Assembly: GCF_963678635.1 (NCBI RefSeq)
Contig: NC_087064.1
Span: 37,810,706 to 37,874,705 of the forward strand
DNA: 64,000 nucleotides
From: Symsagittifera roscoffensis
Lineage: Eukaryota; Xenacoelomorpha; Acoela; Convolutidae
Reading direction: 5' to 3'
Positions 56,201-64,000 of the stretch are shown piece after piece. The notes beneath the pieces are model-generated. The model was not told the DNA's origin. It searched no databases and saw only the letters and a program-made list of their open reading frames with translations. The position numbers and the translations under genes are program-made. Position 1 is the stretch's first letter. Every line of letters starts with the position of its first letter.

Positions 56201-59200
56201 CGATATTTCAGAGTTATTTCAAATTTGATTCCGTAGAAAATCTGCGCTAAAACTTATAAAATTTTAACTCATTCTAGAAGCTTCCAAATAAGAGTTTTAG
56301 TTAATCAGCCCTTTATTTTAGCGTAACTATGGCTTGATGGCGCAGAGATAGCATTCATATCTACAAAGCTAATGGTTGTGAGATCGAATCCGTTAGATAG
56401 CATGGAAAACCCAGGTTTTGGTCGCGAAAGTCTGCACATGGGTCTGGGACCTCGACCCGGGAAATAGGAACTTGTAACCCGAATTTCAATTTTGTTTTTC
56501 GTTTTTCTTCCTTCTGTCGAAAAAAGATGATTAGTAAAGAAAAAGGTATTCCAGCTGCACTTATTATTCATAGCTACGAAAAAGGATCAACTGTAAAACC
56601 TATTTTTGATGTCAGGGTATCAAAAAAATTTTTAGATGGCATTAAATGGGCCGTCAAAAATGATTGGTTAAAAGTTCGATTTTGTTTGGGTAGAAACACC
56701 ACCATGAGCACGTATAATTTTCCGTTTTGCTATGTACTTTTTCTTCCACCACGGTCGCGAAGAATGGATTTTCGATGGCGCCGCCGCCGCCTTGGTCTCG
56801 AAAGTCACTCCGTCTCCACATCGGTTGCGAAAGTCTTGAAATTGCAATTTTTGGTCGCGCTGGCCAGGCCGGTCGCGATGTTGCTTTTGGAGTCGAGCCG
56901 TCTCCTGAGTCGTGCCGTATCCACCTTGGTCGCGTAAATCGCGCCGTCCCCACCTCGGTCGCCAAAGCCTTGAAATACTTTTTCTTAGTCGCACCGTCTC
57001 CATGTTGGTCTGAAAAGTCGTGCGGTCTCCATCTTGGTCTGGAAAGTCTGAAAATGTCTGAGTTTGGTCGCACCGGTCGCGCCGTTTCCTGAGCCACATG
57101 GTCGGGAAAGTCGCGCCTGAAATTCGAATCCTGTATCCGTCCGCCTTGGTCGGGAAAATCGCGCCTGAAATTTTTGGTCGCGAAACTCTGGAAATGGCAA
57201 ATTATTGTCGCGATGGTTTTGTCGCGCCACCTCCGCTTCAGTCGCGAAAGTCGCAACGGATCATCATGGTCGCGAAAGCATGGAAAACCCAGGTTTTGGT
57301 CGCGAAAGTCTGCACATGGGTCTGGGACCTCGACCCGTGAAATAGGAACTTGTAACCCGTCTCCACCTCGGTCGCCAAAGCCTTGAAATACTTTTTCTTA
57401 GTCGCACCGTCTCCATGTTGGTTTGAAAAGTCGTGCGGTCTCCATCTTGGTCTGGAAAGTCTGAAAATGTCTGAGTTTGGTCGCACCGGTCGCACTGTTT
57501 CCTGAGCCACATGGTCGGGAAAGTCGCGCCTGAAATTCGAGTCCTGTATCCGTCCGTCTTGGTCGGGAAAGTCGCGCCTGAAATTTTTGGTCGCGAAACT
57601 CTGGAAATGGCAAATTATTGTCGCGATGGTTTTGTCGCGCCACCTCCGCTTCAGTCGCGAAAGTCGCAACGGATCATCATGGTCGCGAAAGCATGGAAAA
57701 CCCAGGTTTTGGTCGCGAAAGTCTGCACATGGGTCTGGGACCTCGACCCGGGAAATAGGAACTTGTAACCCGAATTTCAATTTTGTTTTTCGTTTTTCTT
57801 CTTTCTGCCGAAAAAAGATGATTAGTAAAGAAAAACGTATTCCAGCTGCACTTATTATGGAACGTGCAGATGTAGCTTACGTGGGCTGAATGTAGTATTG
57901 ATGGGCCTTGATCACATCCCAGTCGGATATCAGGAAGTCTGAGAAGTCGCCATCAGTTATTTCTACTGTCCTCACTACAACACAACTAACACGGAAGGTC
58001 ATCCGTTGTACCTAGCGAGCGGAGCGGAAGTCAAGTGGCTAGCGATTGCGAGCAATGCAATTTAGTAGATTGCCATTGTCATATTGCAAGCCAGGTCGAG
58101 GTTTGCGAAGCCAAAAATATAGACGACCAGTTTTCGACCAAAAACATAGACGACCACGGCCTGATAGACGAAGAGATAGACGACCACGGAGTCGAAACAT
58201 CAAAGTGAACTCAAAGTCAAAACAAAAGTTGAAACTTGGTCGAACTAAAATTCAAAACAAAACGTCGGATTCCTCGAAAAATCAAGGTCAAACATTAGGA
58301 GTGCACTGGATAGGAGTTCCTGGATTCCAGAGACAAATCTTTAAACATGTTCTTAAAAGTAAGTTGATTCCACATACGAAAGTTTCGTGGATTCCGCGTA
58401 CAAATCCTGTAACGTAAATTTTGTCGGCACATTTGTTTTGTGGCGGATTCCGCAACAAGCAAATACAGCTAATTGTTCTGGCACAACAGCTCAATGTAAC
58501 TAAACACATGTCTTTTTGTTTGTTTGTGGATTCCACAAATTGTTCTGGGTTCCGCCAATACAATTGCGGATTCCGCAATTTCTCCTATTTTTGAAGCGAC
58601 TTTGAGCGGTAGAATGTTTTAAGTAATTGTTTGCGGAATCCAAAACAGCAAGATGATTAACAAAAAGTAGCAATATTGCGGATTTCGCGACAAATTTGAT
58701 TTTGGCCTGTTGCGGAATCCATTTACACTCCAAAGAATGCACAGTTTGGCCTCGTAATGAAATGTCTAGCATAGCCAAAACATAGATTATTTAAGTCATC
58801 TTTGTTTTGACTATGATCAATGTTTTGTTCTCAATTTTTCGAGGAATCCGACATTATGTTTCAATTTTTAGTTCAACTATTGGGTCTTCTCGACCACAGT
58901 CGAATTCAGCTTTTTCTCAAGGGTAAGGGTGGATTTTCAAAAGTTGTCAAAAATTTTGTCGTTTTTTTTTTCTCGGTTGAACAAATTGGTTTTCCGAGCA
59001 CTACCAGAGCACTAAAACTCCTCTGCTTTGGTCAAATTTTCTGCGCTGCAGGCAAAGTTTTGAAAAAACAGGCCACAAAGATCGCTCTTAGGCACACTTT
59101 GGAAACTTTGGACCAAAAAATTGCGTTTTTTTGGCGCGCTTTCCCATCTAAACTAGCTAATATTTTCGCCAATGGAGCCTTAGGAAAAATTTTACGTCCC

Positions 59201-60418
59201 GCCAAAAATAGACATTTTAAAATAGTACAAAGGGGGATCCTTTGGGTCGGCTGGGTGTCGAATCTCTGAGGCAAAATGCATCCAAGCCCCCCACCCCAAA
59301 TTTGCTACTGGTTGAAACATAAATGACAAATCTCGGCCGCCCGTGTTACGTCTAGACGGTATAGAAAAATTACGAATCTGGGTTGAAACTATCAGAACAT
59401 ACTGAACTTTGGCCGAGTCTACCGAGAAATATGTATATCACTCTTGGTTTTTCGTTAACTGTGACGATATATTTTTGAAAGCTTGAAAAATTTCCAGTTG
59501 AACAAAAAATCAAGTATAGTTGTCAGTATACAGGCAAACCGTATGGCGTTCTTGTTTTCGCCACAAAACCAGTCACTACAAAAAAATCATCGGAAAGGAT
59601 CGAATGATACAAAATATTAAAGCCCTTCCAGCCGTCATTGGAATAAAATTTTAAAATTTTGCCGCTTTTTCTGAATTGGATAATATGAAAATTTTGAGTC
59701 ATTGTCTGCGTTCGATATATGAGAACTAGGCTAAGAAATATTATTTTACTAAGAGGAAAAATGGTTTTGAAAATTTCATTTAGCGCTTCCTTTGCAAAAA
59801 AACAGACAAACTTTTAAGAAAAATTTAAGTTGTCGATTATGTCTAATTCACTATTTTTTACGCATTTGAATAGTTTTCTTTTGACACCTAACGCTAAAGT
59901 CGACATTAAATTGAAGGAAGAAAAAATATAAATTATTGTTGTTTTTTATGAATGTGGCGGGAACATGCTCAACAACCGGCTATTCTTATTAGGTTGTGGT
60001 CTTAAGAGGCTCGTATCAATGGAGTTTGTACCGTAGAAAAAAGAATTGAACCACATAATTTCTTACCATTTCCACTGAAACAATCTGCAGCAGTAAGAAC
60101 CCAAAGTCTACCCAGTACGGTGCCACCACACTCCACGTAGTCAAAGCCGTCTTCATAGCCTTCTTCAGAACCCTCTTCATTTGTGCTTTCACTCTCGAAA
60201 AATAACTCTACGTTTTCTTGAGCTTTTTTCACTCTTTTACTCACTGAAACTTGGACGAAAAACTTCCGGGGCGGGCTTTGATGCCCAATCATTTCAAGAG
60301 AACTGGCTTGAGTTGTTGTTGCGCTCGTGGCATGAGTAAGAAAAAAGTTGTTAGTCACAATTAAGATCATTGCGCAGTTGGCAATCGTACAAAGCAGCTT
60401 TACAGTTCCAAAGTTCAT
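44009..60418 (-). CDS. Secreted serine protease homologue lacking the catalytic triad, 4 exons (gene model)
   Basis: Model on the minus strand: 60418-60067, 59458-59374, 46394-46149, 44267-44009; total 942 nt, 313 residues. All introns are GT..AG and phases agree (1, 2, 2). An N-terminal hydrophobic signal (residues 1-30) suggests secretion. An acidic stretch (about 71-93) leads into the trypsin fold. CGGTVLGRLWVLTAADC (97-113) is the His-57 region with Asp112 in place of His. PRLALIKL (159-166) is the Asp-102 region with Arg160. ASTGSPLF (246-253) is the GDSGGPL region with Thr248 for Ser. VFIRVDGENKKWIL near the end matches the closing strand and helix. There is no R|IVGG activation site. 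By analogy with clip-type and other protease homologues it may bind and regulate rather than cleave; that is inference. A 13-kb second intron carries most mobile DNA on this side. Transcript data would be needed to exclude extra exons. Confidence 0.75.
44439..44855 (+). mobile_element. hAT-type MITE with 8-bp target duplication
   Basis: It begins CAGGGGCGGATCTAAG and ends AAATCCGCCCCTG, inverted terminal repeats of the kind widespread in hAT MITEs. The flanks are gttttgtt and gttttgct (7 of 8 identical), as expected for an 8-bp duplication. Length is 417 bp, no coding sequence. Relics occur at 17651, 25398, 45542 (right end only), 58915 and 61580. Confidence 0.75.
44741..47030. repeat. Tandem duplication spanning protease-homologue exon 3
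   Basis: Copy A 44741-45540 and copy B 45541-47030 share both their left part (MITE right end to ttctcaagtaatttt) and their right part (gaaagcaatttagatcaag to cccgaaaagcatgaaaaata). Copy B has an extra 0.69 kb between them (about 45856-46550) that holds exon 3. In copy A the two parts meet at caagtaatttt|gaaagc, where both ends have TTTT. Confidence 0.8.
46149..46394 (-). CDS. Protease homologue exon 3 (Asp-102 region)
   Basis: Acceptor TTGCTTACAG, donor GTAGCT. It codes IEDESDFRPDPEPRLALIKL, then LPLC and CGLGHTPASY, which correspond to the DIALIKL, P-x-C-L and C-x-x-G-W-G landmarks. Arg stands at the catalytic Asp position. The exon lies in the second copy of a tandem duplication. Confidence 0.75.
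47387..47920 (-). mobile_element. Helentron-like element, copy H5
   Basis: Full-length copy (534 bp) from CAAGACTGCTCGTATCAG to AAAGTCGGAAC with the family hairpin slightly decayed (cagtgcgaagccctg). It lies inside the large intron of the protease homologue. Confidence 0.65.
47921..48180. other. A-rich spacer
   Basis: Purine-rich on the plus strand. The minus-strand frame at 47896-48117 is a Phe/Leu-rich by-product of the A/G bias. No gene is seen. Confidence 0.4.
48185..48705 (+). pseudogene. Maverick/Polinton-like integrase relic
   Basis: Frames contain SERLLEPIRKLFQENYLR, then MDLLGFSYYGKENNEGYRFV and LTSVDDFSKIA, followed after TGA codons by LKNK, and KNPKGFRTDKGRK further on. The order W-x-x-D-L, then Y-x-x-x-L-T-x-x-D-x-F-S-K, then x-x-T-D-x-G-x is that of retroviral-type integrase cores, and the FSK..(W)..LKNK flavour is closest to Maverick/Polinton integrases. 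Two TGA stops stand where Trp would be expected for one. The reading is cut at 48705 by a Helentron-like insertion. Confidence 0.5.
48706..49245 (+). mobile_element. Helentron-like element, copy H6
   Basis: GTTCCGACTTTCGATGCG at the left end, GTCGGAACATTCAAGG with the hairpin region cttcgccccg, and tcttg at the right; 540 bp. A short (TA)n expansion lies inside at about 48938-48958. Flanks are T-rich (tatatt and tttaaa). Confidence 0.65.
49246..50471 (+). other. Coding-like AT-rich relic before the gap
   Basis: Broken plus-strand frames look partly coding. One at about 49735-49830 has HCSFCKNCIVGAHRTAMALY, a Cys-x2-Cys-x2-Cys pattern with a following His. I cannot assign it. It may belong with the integrase relic at 48185. 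Confidence 0.25.
50472..50671. other. Assembly gap, 200 N
   Basis: Exactly 200 N, a size often used for scaffold gaps. It abuts a tetranucleotide array, the probable cause. Confidence 0.95.
50677..50870. repeat. (ATGT)n microsatellite
   Basis: About 190 bp of atgt repeats, interrupted by taaatg at about 50690 and 50793. True length is unknown because of the gap. Confidence 0.95.
50985..51205. repeat. Degenerate 12-bp minisatellite (TTTGACCCTAGT)n
   Basis: About 18 diverged units of the form ttTGACCCtagt, with variants such as ttcgaccctgat. On the minus strand they give a periodic frame with RVELGSN- and GRTRVEIE-like repeats (51095-51370), which follows from a 12-bp period and does not itself show a gene. 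Confidence 0.8.
52139..52831 (-). pseudogene. Reverse transcriptase start fused to integrase end
   Basis: The frame has FVEDHYDKTTVTEPDGCYCV and SQYRDFIKEFRDMGHLEE from the N-terminal reverse transcriptase region. It continues in frame as LIKVLWRRWSKEYLSSLQPR, the characteristic C-terminal end of BEL integrase. Catalytic reverse transcriptase, RNase H and integrase core are deleted between GHLEE and LIKVL (near 52290). Confidence 0.8.
52629..53541 (-). pseudogene. BEL/Pao zinc knuckles and aspartic protease
   Basis: QCVFCGTLHTVTACNEF and LCFNCLRPGHLVKKCPS are the paired Cys/His knuckles (about 53250-53450). After a frameshift, CRALIDNGSQLNFVSDSFV is the protease active site, with D-N-G-S for D-S/T-G-S. 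Confidence 0.85.
53579..54572 (-). pseudogene. BEL/Pao gag of the non-autonomous element
   Basis: Likely start MSDTNDQYDLRS at 54572, with ANEQ repeated from gcgaacgagca units. After a shift the main frame 54316-53579 has LPKIDLSSFSGKYTEWTSFI and LNYLKSSLRGEAHDLI, signature parts of BEL/Pao Gag. It ends in a shifted stop (APETTRS). Confidence 0.85.
55240..56325. other. AT-rich stretch without recognised gene
   Basis: Intronic with respect to the protease homologue. A 79-codon frame at 55602-55841 has no domain. No known repeat was recognised. Confidence 0.4.
56328..56400 (+). repeat. tRNA-like (SINE-type) fragment
   Basis: ATGGCGCAGAGATAGC fits an A box, and GTGAGATCGAATCC, 35 bases on, fits a B box. 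Spacing is right for a polymerase III promoter but the arms do not pair well by eye. It sits at the start of the satellite block. Confidence 0.45.
56405..57856. repeat. Satellite block, 412-bp units built on GGTCGCGAAAG
   Basis: Two near-identical units of about 412 bp (56948-57359 and 57360-57771) lie beside related flanks. The phrase ggtctgggacctcgacccg recurs at 56441, 57319 and 57733, and cagctgcacttattat at 56552 and 57841. The motif ggtcgcgaaag recurs many times within units, so the array has a lower-order repeat too. It is strikingly GC-richer than its surroundings. Long frames on both strands are by-products of the repeat. Confidence 0.8.
58095..58200 (+). repeat. Short agacgaccacgg repeats
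   Basis: Three related words (atagacgaccagttttcgacc, atagacgaccacggcc and atagacgaccacggagtcg) lie within 100 bases. They give an Arg-rich frame (58046-58417) that I do not regard as a gene. Confidence 0.5.
58300..58770 (+). repeat. GCGGATTCC-motif interspersed repeat, copy 3
   Basis: Many gattcc/ggaatcc words (tggattccagagacaaat, gcggattccgcaacaag, ttgcggattccgcaattt, ttgcggaatcca) end at tggcctcgtaatgaaat. This is the inverted partner of 8985-9228, and ctggattccagagacaaatc matches 37035-37060 inverted. Confidence 0.55.
58915..59310 (+). mobile_element. hAT-type MITE relic
   Basis: Phrases gttttccgagcac, agagcactaaaac, aaaatttt..gtcccgcc and gggtcggctgggtgtcgaat parallel the MITE at 44439-44855. 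The ends are worn. It lies just downstream of exon 2 of the protease homologue. Confidence 0.5.
59374..59458 (-). CDS. Protease homologue exon 2
   Basis: An 85-nt exon between acceptor GTCACAG and donor GTAATT. It codes NEKPRVIYIFLGRLGQ and then SSVCSDSFNPD, matching the R-V-x-L-G strand between the His and Asp regions of trypsins. It is the only piece found whose phases fit both neighbours. Confidence 0.65.
60067..60418 (-). CDS. Protease homologue exon 1 (signal peptide to His-57 region)
   Basis: Start MNFGTVKLLC. The exon codes 117 residues plus one base and ends before the donor GTAAGA (60066-60061). TAADC replaces TAAHC. A 608-bp intron follows. Confidence 0.8.
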
Positions 60419-62970
60419 TTTGGTTTACTTTGACATTCAAGGATAGCAAATACGTTTAAGAACTCGTTATTCCACCTTCTTTGGTGTTTAAATCAAAAGT
60501 TCAAATGAAACAAGTGAGTTTGTTTTAAAAAATTTGTGCTCTAGCTAATCGTATATTCGTATGAATATTATTTTATAGTTTCTAGCTGTTCTAATTCGCC
60601 AAAATGTAACAGACTGTTTTTGAGCTAATTGAAGAGAAAGCGTTTGTTTTTTTTTGTGAAACCTACAACTCACAAAATTACCCGGTCACATAATACTGAA
60701 GATTGGTGTAATCTATGGAATTTGTTTCAAATATGTTTTAAACCAAAAAAAGTGATATTTATATAGTAAAAAGGTTTTTTTGGCTATCAACGATTTTGTT
60801 CGGCTACATTTTTGTCATCAATTAAATCAGTAGCTTTGAAGTACTTTTGGATTGAATAAAAAAATCATTTTTGGAGCCATCCATTCTGCTGAAATTTTAA
60901 GTTTTTGGTTACTATAAACTTTTAACTGATGCTAACCCATTTTGAAAAAAAACCATTTGAGAAATAAAATATCATTTAAATGTCGGGATAAATTACATCA
61001 GCACTGTATTATTGCAATCGAATAGTTGCATCTAGGCTGTGAATATTTACACTGAATAACTCTATGTTACAAAACTACACATCATACATTCCCACAAACC
61101 AAATTTAACGAAAAAAAGAGTAATAAGAAAAAAAATCCATCATTTTGCAAACTTAATGCATTAAAACAATAAATCTTTTGTTTTTAGAAATTTTTTTCTA
61201 AGCTTTTATTTCACAAGCTATGGTGTACTTTTATACAAAACGTTTTTTTATGGAAAAGGAACCATTCAGTTTTTTATATGTGGAAGCTGCATAACTAGCG
61301 TATGCACTAATTGGTTTAAAATAGCCAAAACGCTCATCTGCCTAAAAAATCAAAACTATAATACTTGATTTGCTATAATTAAAAATGAGGATGATAACTT
61401 TTCTTCAGGTTTCTCAAATATTTTTTCTTTTTTCATTTAATCTATTATGATAGATTATAATCCCTTTTTCTACCAAAATACTATTTTACAAAAAAAAAAA
61501 GATATAAGGAAATATGATGGATAATAATTTAGCTATTCTGAATGAAAACACAGTAAAAATCAGTATAAAGTAAGAAATCAGTAAGTGCGTTTTTTTTGGC
61601 GCGCACTCCCCCTCAAAATTAGTTTTTATTGGCGCCAAAGGCCAAAGACTCCGTCACCAAATATGGATATCTCAAACACAGTTCAAAGGGGGAAGCCTTT
61701 AGGTAGACAGGGGGTCGAGTCCGTGAAAAAATGACTTTTTATCCAGGAAAAAGGTTCAAGAAAAATAACTTACCTGGAAAAATTTTGTAATGATAGCCTT
61801 GTCAATTTTGAAATATCAGAGTATGCTTTTTGAACATTACAAATGAACCTTTGTTTAAGAGACAGTTTTCTAACATTTTCATAATTGTCTAGATACATCT
61901 AAAAAAAAAATTTTAAGAATGTTTGTTAATTGATTAGTTTATTTAGCCAAATGAACGATATTGGGAACAAAAAGTTTGAAATTGACTGAGATAAAATATC
62001 AAAACAACAGAATTTCATCTTTTAATTTAATTTTTTTTGCTCAAATGCAATTTGTAAAACTAAAAAAAAAAATGCATTTGAACGAAAAAAAATTGACGCA
62101 AAAGGATAATGTTTTGCATGCAGCAATATAAGATTGTTTAATTAGGGTTTAAATTTACTGCACCAGCCAGATTATGAACTAATTAAAGAACTGAATTTTT
62201 TTCGCAATTTTTGCTACGCGTTAATCAAAAACCGGTCGGGAGTTTTTTTTTTCAAGTTTTTAAAACCTCCCATAAACTCAATAAAACCTCCCATAAAAAG
62301 TCAGTTGATATAATGTTTGAATTGGAGCGCAGAATTAGAACATTTTACGAAGTTTTGAAAAAAAGCCGTTAAAAAATTTGAATAATAATCTTTCGCCTAT
62401 CAGAGGGCTTCCAGTATCATATAACCTAATTCCAAAGTCTTTTTTGACCACATAATGACTCCAAGTTTTAGAAGCCCTATGTAAATGCTAATTTTTGTTG
62501 CATGTTTTCATATGATCCGCGCTTAAGCACGTACCCCCGCAGTTTCTAGGGATTTCAGTGTTCAAACGCCTCCAACGTCCAAACGCCATTCCTTCAGTAG
62601 TGATTGTGGAAATGAGACTTGAAAATTGAATCAAATAAATACGTCTGAAAATAAAACAAAATCGTGCTTTTGAAACGCGAGGAAAAATTCAAGTACAAAG
62701 TAACTAATTTAGGGTCGTAAGCCAAAAGGAACACTTAAAAGATATAGGTTTTCGTTTGAGTACATGATAATGAGAGTCAGCAAAAAATTAAGACCTGAAT
62801 AACAAAATTGTAAATTTACTCAAAATTATATTTCAGAATTGTTGGTAAATTTTTTTGTGAATTCTTTTTCTTTTTAAAATTATTTTCAATTCTCAAACCT
62901 CCTAAGCGAAATATAAAATTTTAAAATATTTAATTTGATAAATTTTAAGCGCCTTTTTGAAAATAGAGCC
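60419..62970. other. AT-rich region upstream of the protease homologue
   Basis: It presumably contains the promoter of the minus-strand gene. No clear TATA element was found in the first 100 bases. A MITE fragment with ggcgcgcactccccctcaaa, ttattggcgcc and agggggtcgagtccgtg lies at about 61595-61725. The rest shows only homopolymer runs. Confidence 0.4.
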
Positions 62971-62979
62971 TGCTATAGG

Positions 62980-64000
62980 TCTGCTCACTTTGCTCTTTGA
63001 AGGGTTTTCATATTGAATTAGAGTTACTTGCAGTTGTTTGGGCAGTTGACAGATACAAACATTATCTACTCGGGAAAGAGTTTACCATCGCAACGGATCA
63101 TAAAGCCTTAACTTCAGCCTTGGATGGAAATAAATCAAACAAAACGTACCAATCACGGTTGACCCGATAGGTCGATAGGTTATTGCTATATCTATTTAAA
63201 ATAGTTCACATTCCAGGGAAGGACATGGGGATTGTCGATCCTTGGCCCGAACCCGATTTAGACGAAAAATTTGTACTAGCAACAATTAACTCCTTTCACA
63301 AAGCTTTTGACTGCATGAATAGTAGGCTAGAAATTACTTGTTCCCTCAATCGGAAGGAAAATATTCTAGATTATTCTAGAAGGATTGTAGTGAATATTTC
63401 ATCAACTCGTGGTTGCTATGGCAACCAAAACGGTCAAAACGAACAAAGCTCAACCGGAACGAAAAAAATCAACTTTCAAGAGCGTCCAATCAGTTAGAAA
63501 GCAGCTCTCAAAGAAAACGAATCGCTTTTTCTCCATTTCAACTATGCAAGCAGTCGAACTACAAAAATGCAAAACAGTGCAAAATCCAAAAACAAACATT
63601 TCAAAAACAGACTCACAGAAGGAGATGTCAGAACAAAAACTATAACAGACCTTAAGACTGGTGATCAGAATCACCCCAGAAATGGAGAAGCGAGGATAGA
63701 GAGGAGAGCATTTTAGATCCGCGTTGGAATAGATCCATGAACAATATAAACGAAATGTCAGAAGAAGAGGAGGTCACAGAAACACTACAACGAACAAGGA
63801 AAATCATCAGAGGGAGCCGACGAAACAGAGACATCTCAGATAGAGAAACAAGACACCATTTCCGAGTAAAGTGGCAGCTGTCGGTTGAACAGCAAAAAGA
63901 GGCGGACAGCAGGTTACTATCATTTCTTGCAATTGATTGGGGGACAATCAAGCGCACCACCAAGCAGCATTCGCAAACTAGAAGCGGCGACGGAAGAGAG
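62980..64000 (+). pseudogene. Ty3/Gypsy RNase H and linker relic, cut by window end
   Basis: [20 protein letters not shown], then [14 protein letters not shown] and KIVHIPGKDMGIVDPW are the RNase H landmarks, including the Glu and the T-D-H catalytic segment. A stop and at least one shift break the frame. The frame continues as DEKFVLATINSFHKAFDCMN and a Lys/Gln-rich linker (63240-63650), then an acidic frame with MSEEEEVTETLQRTRKIIRG. No integrase core appears before the window ends. This domain is what the Gypsy copy at 38-43 kb lacks. Confidence 0.7.

Noticed and set aside
56654-57780. Arg/Asp-rich frames of up to 200 codons on both strands
   Set aside because: They are translations of the 412-bp satellite, open in several frames at once and repeated with the units.
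58046-58417. Arg-rich 123-codon frame
   Set aside because: Built from short agacgaccacgg repeats and passing into an interspersed repeat; no domain.

Overview
This window looks like AT-rich nuclear DNA of an invertebrate animal. BEL/Pao retroelements, known to me only from metazoans, occur several times, protein-coding genes are split by introns with GT..AG ends, and most of the window is decayed mobile DNA. One 200-bp run of N at 50472-50671 shows it comes from a scaffold. The sequence alone does not let me name the species.

Only two host genes can be supported, and both had to be assembled from exons. A small ankyrin-repeat gene lies on the + strand at about 6350-7760 (3 exons, about 200 residues). 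A secreted trypsin-fold gene lies on the - strand from 60418 down to 44009 (4 exons, 313 residues). Its splice phases agree at every junction and its coding length divides by three. It has the disulfide and barrel landmarks of a serine protease, but all three catalytic residues are replaced (His to Asp, Asp to Arg, Ser to Thr). It therefore reads as a non-catalytic serine protease homologue. Its second intron is about 13 kb and holds most of the mobile DNA on the right side.

Layout: 1-3.1 kb, decayed Ty3/Gypsy gag (-). 4.1-5.7 kb and 10.9-12.4 kb, two copies of one LTR in opposite orientation around the ankyrin gene. 8.9-9.7 and 12.6-13.3 kb, small repeats including a Helentron-like element. 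13.7-28.2 kb, a threefold segmental array built from Helentron-like sequence, a 1.1-kb repeat, an LTR-like segment and a BEL integrase tail. A 1-kb terminal-inverted-repeat element and a complete Helentron-like copy are inserted in it, and uninterrupted sister copies are still present. 27.2-33.0 kb, a decayed BEL/Pao gag-pol (-). 33-38.3 kb, AT-rich sequence with short leader-like repeats. 38.3-43.6 kb, a decayed Ty3/Gypsy element (+) without RNase H. 44.0-60.4 kb, the protease-homologue gene with, in its introns, a hAT-type MITE, an exon-containing tandem duplication, two Helentron-like copies, a Maverick-like integrase relic, the gap and microsatellite, a structurally complete but internally deleted BEL/Pao element, and a 412-bp satellite. 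60.4-63.0 kb, AT-rich sequence. 63.0-64.0 kb, Gypsy RNase H and linker (+), running off the window.

The most useful points for a reader are the triple catalytic loss in the protease homologue, the tandem duplication in which one copy lacks the exon-bearing core, and several natural filled/empty site pairs that fix the ends of mobile elements.
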